In this document: positions 33,169 through 44,212 of the stretch, one piece after another
How positions within the stretch are numbered: position 1 is the first letter of the stretch
Layout: the number at the start of each line of letters is the position of its first letter
NCBI GenBank assembly: GCA_963978905.1
Contig: OZ022256.1
Span: 1,843,501-1,907,500, forward strand
DNA length: 64,000 nt
Reading direction: 5' to 3'
Source: Trichostrongylus colubriformis
Taxonomy: Eukaryota > Nematoda > Chromadorea > Rhabditida > Trichostrongylidae
Position numbers and translations under genes: made by a program
Notes under the pieces: generated by a model
What the model saw: the letters and a program-made list of their open reading frames with translations, nothing else
Databases searched by the model: none
What the model was told of the DNA's origin: nothing

Positions 33169-34376
33169 TGGCCACAACAATGACCAATAAGCAACGCCCA
33201 TAAACTGCACAAGGTTCGGTGTTTTTTTTGCAAATACCTTTTTTTCAAATTGGCAACCCGACAATGGCATTCTCATACCCAATATTCACACGTGATCTGC
33301 TAAATGTACATATACTCACGAACAAAAGGGACAAAGCGGATTTGGGTGAACAAAACCGCTGACGTTGAATATTTATTTTGCATTTTCATTACCCTATTGG
33401 TCGTCTGCACTTGCAAAAACCCCTTCTCCCTCTTATTTGATGAAAATGCCGCTGCTTCGCTGTTGAGAGGCGGCTCCAGCTCTGACTCCTGTGAACTATA
33501 TAAATAGAAGATTCAGGGACGAAATATTGTTGATTGTTTGAAGACGAGGGGAAAAGAGAAAAAGGAAGAACTGTTTCTTTCGGTAGGATCAAGGGTTAGT
33601 AGAGGAATTCTCGAGAAAGCGGTCGCGTCTGCATCATCAGTAAAGGTGCTGATATCAGTGGAAAAGGTGGGGTTATCCTTATCAAGACGAGGTCGGTCAG
33701 GTGAGCTAGGCACAGGAGCCGGATTGTGGGAGGGAACTAGGGATTTTGAGTAGGGGTAAACCAAATTGTTCAGAGACCTAACCACGCCTCTTTTTGACAC
33801 TTGCTCCCGAGTTGTAAAACGGCGACCACTTTTACCGTAATTGTGCTGAGCTGTGTAGGGAATTCCTATTTGATAAACTGAAAGAACTACGCAATTCAAC
33901 AAATTCTAAGCTAAGGAGGGGCAACGTGTTGAATGTTGAACAACGACGTGTGTTCACACGACTGACGTGTCAATAACGTATTGAAATGCCATGAATGTAC
34001 ATGTACTATCATGAGAAGCTAGTGTTAACGTTCCAAATTCACATAACTACATGTTGCTTTTCAACATTCAACATGCTGTCCCTCCTTTGTACGGCATTCG
34101 CTGATTTTCACAAATCTTCAGTTCATAGAATAGGACGTCTGTCAAATGATGAAAGCTTCATGAAAAGGGCTATCGATGCAGCCTCTCCACACATTGTGCA
34201 CCTTCTCTTCATCTTCTATTTTGAAATTTTGAGAAGTATCACAATTTACATGGATTTGTTCAAGATCCACGAAGTATTTAACGGTAGGTTCTTCTAATTT
34301 CACTCTGAAATACCAGACCCATTCGGCTAAGCAACGAGGAGGGTCGGAGGTACATGGCCCGGTGCAACAACACGTC
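33169..34376. other. right end of duplication copy 1, no gene seen
   Basis: Colinear with 62,072-63,220. In copy 2 this sequence leads into the promoter and exon 1 of the next ShKT gene. Here it breaks off at ACAACACGTC and is joined to foldback-arm sequence. Confidence 0.55.
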
Positions 34377-34399
34377 AAAATGCCCGCCCCGTCGTCAGC

Positions 34400-34645
34400 C
34401 GCGGTCGAAGACGCATAAGGGGAACAGAATGTTACGTACGCAGTCCCACACTTCGTTTCCAACCGTGGTGGACGACGGGGCGGGCACCCACTCTGAGGAT
34501 CCGCCCCCTCAGCCGCCACTTTGAGAAGCTGTCTCTCAAACGGATTTTCTCGTCAAATTCTGCACACGGTCCCTATTAAGCAACTGCAACACAAATTTAT
34601 AGGCAACAAAGAAACTCACTTCTTCGTGCATGATTCCTTTGGGCT
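34400..34645 (+). repeat. foldback-arm fragment upstream of the pseudogene
   Basis: Resembles the right arm of the intron-7 foldback elements of genes B and D (TGGACGACGGGGCGGGCACC..., CCACTTTGAGAAGCTG, then CAACACAAATTTATAGGCAAC). It occupies the place where exon 1 and the promoter would be expected. Confidence 0.6.
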
Positions 34646-34664
34646 TCATCAGTTTTTCTTCCAG

Positions 34665-35235
34665 TACGCCCCATCGGCGGTAAACTGCGCGAACAAAATG
34701 TCCGATGAAAGCTGCGCAATTCTTTATCCAAATCCTGTGAAGGTGAATACGAATAACCTTCGAGATGTAAAGTGCACAGGAAATCCTCCAGCACTGGTGA
34801 GTGTCCATAGATGGTATTCAATCTTGCCTCGGTGAGACCCTTTTCCAAAAAAGTTCAGTCTCTCAGAATGAATTCAGAAAGTGGTTGGATTATGGAATTT
34901 ATTTTGATAATGCTATGGTCTCACCTTTTTAAATGACTGGGTACGGACAGAGGAAACAACGCGTACCAATTTCAGAACCCCCAACTGATCGAAGCAGCGA
35001 TCCAGCTTTGTCCGAAGACTTGTGGTTACTGCTGCCTGACGCCCGCCTATTCATGTAGAGATAAAGCATGTGAGCTAGATCGTTGTTGAGTCGACAGGGA
35101 ACTGTTTTCGAGCACGTTTTCTTCAAGAACCACGAGTACCATGCTCGTCTGTGACGCCGACATTGTGCAAAAGTCAGGCTTGGAGAACTATTCTTGAATC
35201 GGATTGTCCGAAAACCTGCGGTCTCTGTGATTCAG
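34665..35235 (+). pseudogene. ShKT gene fragment F: exons 2-4 only, with a stop at a splice junction
   Basis: Three exons match genes A/B/D: 34,665-34,796 (VNCANKMSDESCAILYPNPV...), 34,976-35,069 (CPKTCGYCCLTPAYSC) and 35,128-35,235 (VPCSSVTPTLCKSQAWR..., CPKTCGLC). Splice sites look normal for the family. Exon 3 ends in a single T and exon 4 begins AA, so the split codon becomes TAA; the functional copies have CAA, CAG or GAG there. No signal-peptide exon is found between 34,376 and 34,665, and no exons 5-8 before the inverted segment. It is therefore a truncated, non-functional relic. Confidence 0.82.
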
Positions 35236-35370
35236 GTTTTTCTTTTATTACTTTGAAAGTATCATTGTTCAACCTGTAAAACCTGACAAAAAGAAGATTT
35301 ACATGCAGTTGTTCGTGGCAACTGGTGGAATCCGAAGGTAAGGTTGCGAATAGGGGCGTAATTAGGCAGC

Positions 35371-35528
35371 GTTCATACTCAGCGCCGGCGGGCGAGTTGC
35401 ATCCGTAAGCAGCAAGTCACGGGGGATGTGCAGAGACGACGCGGGAAACGAGCTAGGATGGCTTAGGCGGAGACGCAGAGACACGCAGCTCGCAGCCCTC
35501 GTCAGCATCGCAAATTATGAACGCGGCC
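35371..35528 (+). repeat. dispersed GC-rich repeat, family R1
   Basis: Runs from GCGTTCATACTCAGCGCCGG through GAGACGCAGAGACACGCAGC to a CGCAAATTATGAACGCGGCC end. Same family as 3,871-4,012. Confidence 0.6.
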
Positions 35529-36064
35529 ACATCACAGCAGCCACGTACGGCGCTGCCAGCATCACCATGTAAACGCCTCAGGACCAACTACACAAGCGCT
35601 CTTAAAGACATCGGGAGGGGCATTTTTGGCGTAGGGTAGCGTGGTTGTAATTTGGACGAGTTTAATTTGTCGCAATTGCACAAACTTGCCAATTTGACGC
35701 CTTGGCATGACGCCAAGAGTTCCGTGACAGGTTCCAATACATGGAAAGTAATCTCTATGCACAACTTCATTATTTCCACATAGCAATCACGTGATATCGT
35801 TGCGTATATAATCCGACAAACTCGAAAAATTCGGTGACCGCCATTATACTAATACCACTCTTTTCGTAATACCTCATTCCACCAGCAAACCAGGGTACAA
35901 CCTTACATTGTGTGTAAATTATGTTGTTAGACTCTGATCAAACGACCTGCGTGTGGATGTTTAGTGTTATGTTGAAGTACAGACACAGCACCACAATACT
36001 ACACCGTACCGTCGTCGATATCTCAGCCGCGCTATACCCTGAACAACCATGTGCACTACTTACT
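35529..36064. other. spacer with no recognised feature
   Basis: I see no exon, repeat or element boundary that I can support here. Confidence 0.35.
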
Positions 36065-36115
36065 TTTGTCCCTCGAAAAATGGTTGTCACGGTTGTCCTT
36101 GTGATGTTGACGTAC

Positions 36116-36220
36116 TGGGCAGCATGTGCTTAGATTCAGCATACGAAGTGCTATCACACATTGGAAATAATCTATTTTCCTACACCCTCCATTTTTGAAG
36201 GTTGGGCATCTTGTAGATAC
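36116..36220 (-). other. putative cysteine-rich orphan exon, open copy
   Basis: On the minus strand, after TGTTCAG, 35 codons stay open to a GTACGT donor: CPTFKNGGCRKIDYFQC, then ALRMLNLSTCCP. The start and end phases are both zero. Its inverted partner at 3,723-3,826 lacks one base. The exon could belong to a separate cysteine-rich gene or be a relic of a further domain downstream of the C/E-subtype genes. No companion exon was found. Confidence 0.4.
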
Positions 36221-36499
36221 CTGAACAGCAAAGTGCTCGACACTCCAGGAACATTTACAGTAGTGCTTCAATTATCTTTCTCATGCAGGTTTTTTTTAAG
36301 ATTCATCGCTAGTACTGAACTACTGAACTGAACTACTTTTTTATGTAATTTCGGATACACATGTGTAAAAACGTTTTTCATTGTGTCCAGAACAAGGGTT
36401 GACCTTTGAAAATACGGCAGAATATATACATATAGTACGTATGTACATCAAAAACACTTGTCAATATACAGATACGTCTGAATAGAAAACATTTTCATT

Positions 36500-36596
36500 T
36501 CAGCACAGCCCACACGCACGTCCACAGAATCGCATTTTGAATTCATGTGTGTAGTAAGGGCTCTCGCAAAACCCGTTGCGAATCCATGACGCGCAG
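36500..36596 (-). pseudogene. orphan exon 8 of a ShKT gene
   Basis: Minus strand: TTTTCAG, then a full last exon (CASWIRNGFC; HEFKMRFCGRACGLC, TGA) with intact frame and acceptor. The preceding intron is cut at 37,150 and no exon 7 follows, so the exon has no gene to belong to. It differs from the left-edge copy at a few residues only. Confidence 0.75.
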
Positions 36597-37153
36597 CTGA
36601 AAACAAAAGTTCATGTTTTGATAGCGAAGTGTTCAAGAGTTCAATGGAGAAAATCAAATCATAAACCTTCCAATTAAAGGAACCGGGAGGGTCGGAAGAA
36701 CGAGATAGATTGGAAGAAATGTTCGTTTGGAAGGAACACTTAAGGTCAGAAGCGATAGTCGATAGAGAAACCCGGATTCAAAAGCGTGACGTTGGTGTCT
36801 GTAAAAGCATCTCCCGCGCATCTCTCCAAACTGCAGTATCTCCTTTCCGAGTTGCTCGCTGCGGGAGATGTCGTTTGTTGTCTCGTAAAGTATATTCCAT
36901 TCATTCATGAAGATGTGAAATAAGTGAAACGATAAACAGCAGCAATCAAGAGGAACAATAATGGCAGAATCAGCGAAAGGGGAAGAAAAAAGTGTTCGTG
37001 ATGAAAAAAGAAATCCATTGAATTAACACTGGTCGCCTTAGCAGGGTGTTATTTGTGCAATGTGTGCAATCTAACGAACTGCAAGCGTCGCAGTAAGTCT
37101 CACCGTCGGCCAAAACTGCCCCTTTCCGGTGGCTCTAACGTGAAAGATTGCCT

Positions 37154-37635
37154 GGAACTATTCGGCTATTACAACCCCAGTGGGGGTCGATTGGGGCAAA
37201 AAAATTTTTCTTGCTAAAACTTTGCCTACAGGGGTAATTGAGGCCCCTGATCACGAATATCACATTGGTTTTGAACGTTGGCGCCATTTTGCACCAAAAT
37301 TGCTTTTTTGCATGTGTGTGACAAAACCAGTGAAGAGTGTTAGCAGCAGTGCAATAGTTGCGCCAAATTGGTGCAAAATTGCGTCAACGTTCAAAACCAC
37401 TGTGATATTCGTGATCAGGGCACCAGATAACCCCTCTAACCAAGCTTCTACCAAATTTGGTGAGAATGACCTTGGTGCAATAGCTGCGCCATTTTGGTGC
37501 AAAATGGCGCCAACGTTCAAAACCAATGTGATATTCGTGATCAGGGGCCTCAATCACCCCTGTAGGCAAAGTTTTAGCAAAAAAAAATTTTTTGCCAATC
37601 GACCCCCACTGGGGTTGTAATAGCCGAATAGTTCC
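37154..37635. mobile_element. foldback element at the duplication junction, 482 bp
   Basis: The ends are perfect inverses: GGAACTATTCGGCTATTACA... and ...TGTAATAGCCGAATAGTTCC, with arms of about 130 bp. The centre also holds a diverged direct repeat (TTCAAAACCA.TGTGATATTC, then GTGATCAGGG). It sits exactly between the inverted segment and the left end of duplication copy 2. The 146-codon frame across it is a by-product of the palindrome. Confidence 0.85.
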
Positions 37636-38865
37636 GAATTTGAATTCCTGGGTCCTCGTCACGATCACCATACTGTAGGTGGTTGGGTCGAGCGTTTTGC
37701 AAACGGTGCACATTATCTATTGACACCGTCGTCTGCGGCAGGCAAAAAACTGCGTAAGTTTGACGCCGTCGCCGGCGGCGACGGCGTCGGTGCGCAAAGT
37801 ATGAACGCTGCCAACGACCCAATGGCAGTTCAAATTTTCGCGCCCAGTGTTGATTTGCTTCTTGCTCTGCGTCCTGACAAAGTAAGTGTCTTCTCTTTGA
37901 TCCTTAGCTATCTAGCATCCAAACTTACTCGGACGCCTCACCCCCTCGGTCGCCACTTTGGGGAATTTTATCTCAATTGGATGCTACTGGATGCGCTTGA
38001 AACTTTGCTTGCGACCTCCAGCTATCAAATGTAACATAAATATATGCGTAATAGAATAAGTTGATTTTCCGTAGATGATTCCTTTGAAGGCGTGGTAGGG
38101 GTGATCTGATTACATCACTCATTCAAACCTTTAATGCGTACCGATGGAATTTTCCAGCCAAGGAGCCGAATACGATATGATAGAACCGCTCTACTAGCAT
38201 ACATATTGTCCTATACCACGATCACTGTTTGGCAAAGTCGACGCTAGCAGGCGGACTGCGTTGGGTTTGTGCAATCAATTGGGTGCTACGCCTGAATCTC
38301 CATCAAATTACATGAGCAGCATCTTACCAGAAACCATCTAGTTCCGATGTAAATGACTCACTTTAGCGGTTCCTCATCACCTACATTACCCCTTAACTCT
38401 CTCTTCAGAAAGTGACATCCCACAAACCTTCCCACAGCTACTGAGCTAAGTGTGCTTGGAGCTGTACCTGAGCTGATGGAGAGACGGATCGGCAGCTGGG
38501 ATGAGGACATGAGGGAGTAATATGTCTCGTTAACAATACGCGCGCCATGTTCTGCTAGGAAGAACGACTGTGAGAAGGTCTTTGAAGTGCCGTTCTGAGG
38601 TTTTTCTCTTTTTCTCTGGTAACATATTCCTGCCATCGAGGGAAAGGACGGATTGGCGTAGGGCAATCTGGTATCGGCCCGGTTCACGGACAAGAAATTG
38701 GCTTTCAAGAAATTTAAAAATAGCCAGCAAATAGATTGTTTGAACAGGTACATTACGATACGATTACACGTGACGATGGCATGCCCGAGAAGAGCAAGCT
38801 CAGCTCTACAGTGCATTGAAGTGGACGCCATTGTGATGGTATGAATAGGCATCATCGTACGATCT

Positions 38866-39036
38866 GCCATGTGCTCAGCTGCATCGGATTTTTTTTTCAG
38901 GTTCTCGCAGAAATGAGGGATAAGGAAGAGCCTTCATAAAAGACAACTGTCCTCATTTTCTCAGCGACATTGCATTCATTCGCCATTCGGATCTAGCCTC
39001 AGCTAATGTTTTAATTTGCTACATTTCAGCAAAAAA
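38866..39036 (+). promoter_or_regulatory. gene D promoter
   Basis: GCCATGTGCTCAGCTGC lies at 38,866-38,882 and CATAAAAG at 38,935-38,942. ATTTCAG ends at 39,029, seven bases before the ATG. It is closely similar to the gene B promoter. Confidence 0.75.
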
Positions 39037-42000
39037 ATGTACTTCATTCTACTGTCCTCAACGCTGCTCATAGGCGTTGTGCGGTCGCAACAAATTGTTG
39101 ATCTAAACTGTACCGAATCTGTCCAAGGTGTCGCGAAGGTAAGTCGTCCTGTTCTTTCATCAGAGCGAAGAACTGCGAACACACAGAAGCATTTGCTGGC
39201 CGGGCCCAAATGGGCTTACCCAGGGTACTCCGGGAGTCGCAGGCTCCTCGACAGGGGGTCGTATTCGCGGGTGGGAGGGAAAGAGGGCGGGGTCGTTATC
39301 GCTGAGGTTAGCAATGGTCCTAGGTTATACGTGAAGCGAAACGTGCCGTTGACTGGCACAGCTATCTGTGCAAATATAATTAAAAAATTAAATTTGTCAT
39401 ATTGAAGGTAACCTGGAAGGTTTGTTCTAAACGCAACCAACACAAATAGAAGTTAAAGGGGGGGGGGGCGTTTTCATGTCCCGGGAGAGAGGGGCGTACC
39501 GAAGCGGTTATTTTCCTCAAAGCCTGAGAGTGCCCTGGGCTTACCCAAAGTCACGAACTCATCTCTCAGAAAAAGGTCAAGTGTGGTACCGATTGTCTAA
39601 GCTTGTAGCACGCTTGTACAAAGACAAATGTGCTTTCGCTAGTCACGTGCATGTTTTTGTCTATGAAATATCAGCGTGATCAGCTCTTCCTTTCAGTACG
39701 CCCCATCAGCGGTAAACTGCGCGAACAAATTGTCCGATGACAATTGCGCTGTACTTTACCCGAATGCAGTGAAAGTGGCCACAAATACTCCTCGAGACGC
39801 AAAATGCACAGGAAATCCTCCAGCACTGGTGAGTGCCCACATACTGCATTTACTATTGCTACGGTAGGACCCTGCGTTTGAGGCAATCGTCCACGGAAAT
39901 TTAAGTTCACTTGCGCGCATATTTATATGCGCATGTAGAACTAACTAGCTCTAACTGAGATAGAGCTTCAAAAGGTGACGGACGGCGGGGTGGGGCGTCT
40001 GAGAGGGTTTGAACGCTAGACAGCTGAAGACCAGTGATACGACATTCATGTAGTTAGGGACGCAGAGCGAGAACACAACCAACATTGGGCGCGGAAATTC
40101 GAACTACGCCCTGACCGCTTACGGATGTTCAAGTGTTGCTTGGCGGGAATTCCAACGAATGCTTTACTTCGAATTTTCGAGTTCTGCTTAGGAATGTAGG
40201 GAAAATTTCGGTTGTTTTCGTGTTTCTGTCCTTGTACTTATCCAGTAGAATGATTTTAGAGGAAACAGAATCATAGAATTTTCGTGGACGACTCCTTTAA
40301 GCCCAGTTTCTCAAAAATGTCCGCAAATAAATATTGCAAATTGGTATTGATAGGGCTAGAACCACACCTTTTCACGTTATTGTGTAAAAATGAGACAATT
40401 TCAATATCTTTGACTTACAGAATCCCCAACTGATTGAAGCAGCGATTCACCTTTGTCCAAAAACTTGTGGCTACTGCTGTCTGACACCCGCCTACTCATG
40501 CAAGGATAAACCGCGTAAGTAGAATCGCATTCAAACCAACTGAAATTGCCCTCAAGCACGTTCCTTTTAAGAGCCACGGGTCCCATGCGCATCTGTGACG
40601 CCGTCAATGTGCCAAAGTTCGGAATGGAAAGCTATTCTCGAATCTGATTGTCCGAAAACTTGCGGTCTTTGTGATTCAGGTTTGTCTTGATTTCTGTAAT
40701 GGATTTAGAAGTTCCGCGTTCGAGTAAAAATCGATCAGCGACCAAGGAAAACGTGTACAGGCAGCTGTAGTGGGTACAAAAAGCCCAGGTAGAAAGAGTA
40801 GACGCAAGTACCCTGTAACTTCTGACGGAGCTCTCAGTGGATGCAGTGGGAAAGCGGTGTCCCCTCCATGCTTTTGAGGCACCGATTTAGATTGTGCATA
40901 ATGTTGTGGCCGGTGTAGAATGTCCATAATCGAACTAGAGGAACATTTTATTCGGATTTCGATTTTGTTGGTTCGTTTTCGAGAATCAACAATGCAGTCA
41001 CCACAGGTATCCATGGTCTTCTCCACTTTGGCAGCGTTCGAATCTCTCTGTCTAAAACTCCGTCGGTAGCGCCTCAGGGAACTCAGACAGCGCCAACCTA
41101 GCTTCCTCCCAATTTTAGAAGCCTCAAAATCAAGCTGTAGACGATTTCCATACGAGCAGAAGAGATGAAAGGTCTAAGGAACGAGTGACGCAAGCAATAT
41201 GTGGTCGTGAAGCAGTGAGCTCTCCTTTCTCCGCCTCTTTTTTCCTAGCGATAATCCGTAGCTGTTTGATGGTGGAGCTCTCATCAATCTCAAGGGAAAC
41301 GTTCGGCTCGTTTGAGATTATCAGTTCCGAATCGCTCAGCGCGGGTCAATTTGTAGGGCATCCATCGGGCAAATGAAAGGGCTCGTCGATGGCCGAGCTC
41401 ATCTACCCGAGGGTCTGCCCCAGCTGTCGAAGCTGGCATGGCATTTTTCCAACAGCAGCTCAGCAGCTGTGGATGTTCATATCGACCATGATCTTCCAGG
41501 TCGTTACCTCATACTCCAAGCGCTTACACCACTGATCCACCATGGATTTGGAAATAATCTTGTATGTTGTAAGTTGTTCAATTAGTTTGTGCCTTTCGGA
41601 CTGATTGATGGAACATTCATTGAAACGACCAAACGTTTCGACTGAGTCGTCGTCTTCGGAGGCCCAAACCTAACCTAACCAGGCCTAACCCGCACCACGT
41701 TTGGGCTTCCAAAAACGATTTAGTCGAAAAAATAAGTCGTTTCAATAATTGTTTCACCAATTATTCTCGAAAGGCACAAACTAATCGAACAAACTTCAGC
41801 TAACAATGCCAAGGGTGCGAAAAGAGAGAAGATGGAGAAATCTTGTTTATGCCCTATCACGCATTGCTCCCACAACTGTAATTGTAGGTGATGGCCTGTA
41901 ATGAGTGGTTGTCCATTATTTCAGAAATGGCTGCGATATCAACTAAAGCTTTCTGACGATTTTTTATTAGCTTCCGGAATACCTTGCCATTCCCCTCAAT

Positions 42001-44119
42001 TGCTACAGAAGTCATCTGTTCAAAAAACAATTACAATTTTTTTTATGCGAATGCCTCACTTTCCGAGTTACCCTGAGTAATGATCGATCAATCTAATGCA
42101 TGAATGCGTTCAACTTTTCAGCCTGCTTTTATCATTGGAGTACTCCACGCACTCCAGTCCTGTCCCGGGGATGGGGGGAATGATGCAGGATTTGACCCGG
42201 TGTCATGACAGTGGAGCGCGCCACTCCTACGCTACACCGCCTTTGTCTCCATGCTTTGGTGCATGGTTTTCGCAACGACTTTTCCTTTGAACTTGATCGC
42301 TTAAGCTCTTAAATATGTCGGCAATTTAAGCGCCATTGTTTCTGTATATGTTCCCCGAGCTAAACTTGATATATTGGCGTCAAATATGTGAGAGATTTAA
42401 AGTGAGAACATTTTGAAGGACAGGCAGTTGTGTTACAAAATGTATCTACTAATCTGATATGTACCTGGACCTGAAACTGAACGCTGTCATCATGACATGC
42501 TGAAATGTTATCTTTCCAATCACACGGGCATGAAGTTCCTGACAGGTGGCGCGCAGTCCCACATTCATGGTGCGTTGATCAAATCCCGCATCTACGCTTG
42601 CCTAGGCCAATCAAGTCCTCCATCCATCCGTGTTCAGTCACTGATATCACACTTGTCTAGAAGGATAAAAGCATCAACTCCTAGATTGGCTGCCCCCCTG
42701 CTAGTCATTGGATGGCCCGATTCGTATTCAGCTGCCACTACGCTTTTGAATGGACTTAGAATGCGTGGCGCATCCGGAAAGGTTTGATTAACTCCGGAAT
42801 TTTGCCTTACCCCCTTTAATCACCACTTCAGGCTCGTGCGTCGATATGGCACCTAACTGCAATTTGGACGGTGGATTTATCTGTCAAAGTGCGAACATGC
42901 AATCGTTCGCAAGGGTAAGCGATGTCATAATTAAAAAAATTATTAATATGATTTGATTGTACATACATTTCAAGAAAAACTGCAAGAAAACTTGCGGATT
43001 CTGTGACGATGTTTCCAAGGTAATACCAAGTGCCCCAGGTGCATCAGGTGAGGGCATTAATACACGAATTACATATAAATTTACACAACGCATCTAAACT
43101 CATATCGTTGCAGGTGCTGTATGTGGAATGGATCCAAGGTGAGTTATTCGACATACCGCCTCCAAATTGTAGTGGGGACACTGCTACTACTTCAGAGACG
43201 GTTCCTTTGGCTCCTCTTCCTGCCTGACTATGCTTTAGAAAAATTTGAGCACGTTTCTGGAATAGCGCAAATCGAGAAAATGCTTATACCGATTTGTTCC
43301 TCTCTGCCCATACTGCTAGAAAGCTCGTGGGAAAATGAGGAACTTCGGTACCTATATAATTATGCTATATCCGCTTAATAAGGGCTGCATGCAAAGTTTC
43401 AAGCGAAAAAGGAAGAATTCGGTCAAGATACAGTCCTTGTCCAAGTGTGACCGAAGGGCGGGGCCCCAGGGTAAATGCCCGCCCGTCGTCCGCCGCTGTA
43501 GGACAAGAACGAATATCCAGGACGGTCATCCGATTCCCGTTGCTCTAGCCGTCTGGGGCCCTCCCAGATTTGCCTAAGCCTTTTCAGGGGAGGAGCCTTT
43601 TGATGATAGCAGCATGTCCTGTAGTCGTCTGGGACTCTCCCACTTGCATTCTCTTTGACGTCAGGGTGACGTCAGGGAAACGGGTGACCGTCCTGAATAT
43701 TCGTTCTTGCCGCTGTAGGAGGCGGAGAGTGGGTCTGTTCACGTAACTTTCTGTTCACACTATGCGTCTTCGATCACGGTGGACGACGGGGCGGGTACCT
43801 CAACCTGAGACCTCCCCCCTCAACCCTCAGTTTGAGGAGCTGTATGCTGGTCGGATTCTCACTTTTCGTGTGAAACTTTGCATGCGGCCCTCATCAGCCA
43901 AGTACAACATAAATATATGAGCAACAGAAAAACTCATTTTGGTGCACGATTCCTCTATGAATTAAAATGTTTCCTGTCCTTGGACGCGTTCACTGAAAGA
44001 TCAATGATCGTTTGTGTTTAAGGTGTGCAACCTGGATTCGCAATGGATTCTGCACCAGCCCTCACTACACACATGCATACAAAATGAAGAACTGTGGACG
44101 CGCTTGTGGTATGTGCTGA
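39037..44119 (+). CDS. gene D: secreted four-ShKT-domain protein, 237 aa, eight exons
   Basis: Exons: 39,037-39,138; 39,697-39,828; 40,421-40,514; 40,572-40,679; 42,832-42,914; 42,975-43,047; 43,114-43,138; 44,023-44,119. They sum to 714 bases, the same as gene B. Signal peptide MYFILLSSTLLIGVVRS; ShKT signatures CPKTCGYC, CPKTCGLC, CKKTCGFC and CGRACGMC. Exons 1-3 encode the same residues as gene B and the introns between them are nearly identical, whereas the flanking introns 3 and 4 and the upstream region are clearly more diverged. Domain 4 differs from B at a few positions (WIRNG for WVRNG, KNCGRAC for KYCGHAC). The R3 tandem array begins only about 95 bp after the stop codon. Confidence 0.88.
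39461..39469 (+). repeat. poly-G tract in gene D intron 1
   Basis: A G run that varies between copies: gene B intron 1 has longer runs at 10,801-10,809 and 10,979-10,991. Such tracts are prone to slippage. Confidence 0.6.
43370..43945. repeat. foldback element in gene D intron 7
   Basis: Same element as 14,555-14,955, here longer because of an extra block (43,500-43,700) between the arms. That block carries its own short inverse match (GACGGTCA.CCG... against CGGGTGACCGTC). Confidence 0.65.
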
Positions 44120-44212
44120 GAAGAAAGCCCTTCAATGCCTCGTTGAACAGCTCTTGTATATTTATGAGTATTATTGATGTATTCGTGTATTTATATCTAT
44201 TTGTACATTTAA

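Larger units (their letters stand above)
8814..34376. repeat. segmental duplication, copy 1 (about 25.6 kb; genes B and C)
   Basis: Colinear with 37,636-63,220. Matching landmarks include 9,005-9,190 with 37,850-38,035, gene B with D, 14,045-15,300 with 42,832-46,860, 16,600-17,360 with 47,770-48,615, 21,090-24,500 with 49,110-52,120, gene C with E, and 33,900-34,376 with 62,760-63,220. Similarity ends abruptly after ACAACACGTC at both right ends. Noncoding parts look roughly 80-90% alike by eye with many indels; I could not compute an identity. Confidence 0.85.
36065..37150. repeat. inverted copy of 2,745-3,865
   Basis: Reverse-complement match to the 3' end of the left-edge gene and its flank. 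It contains the orphan exon 8 (36,500-36,596) and the orphan cysteine-rich exon (36,116-36,220), and stops at the foldback element at 37,154. Confidence 0.8.

Noticed and set aside
37180..37620. 146-codon open frame and its reverse-strand partner
   Set aside because: It falls inside a palindromic foldback element, where both strands encode nearly the same residues; not a gene.
38358..38870. 170-codon minus-strand frame upstream of gene D
   Set aside because: Lies in the promoter region; the matching stretch of copy 1 breaks the frame, and no known family is recognisable.
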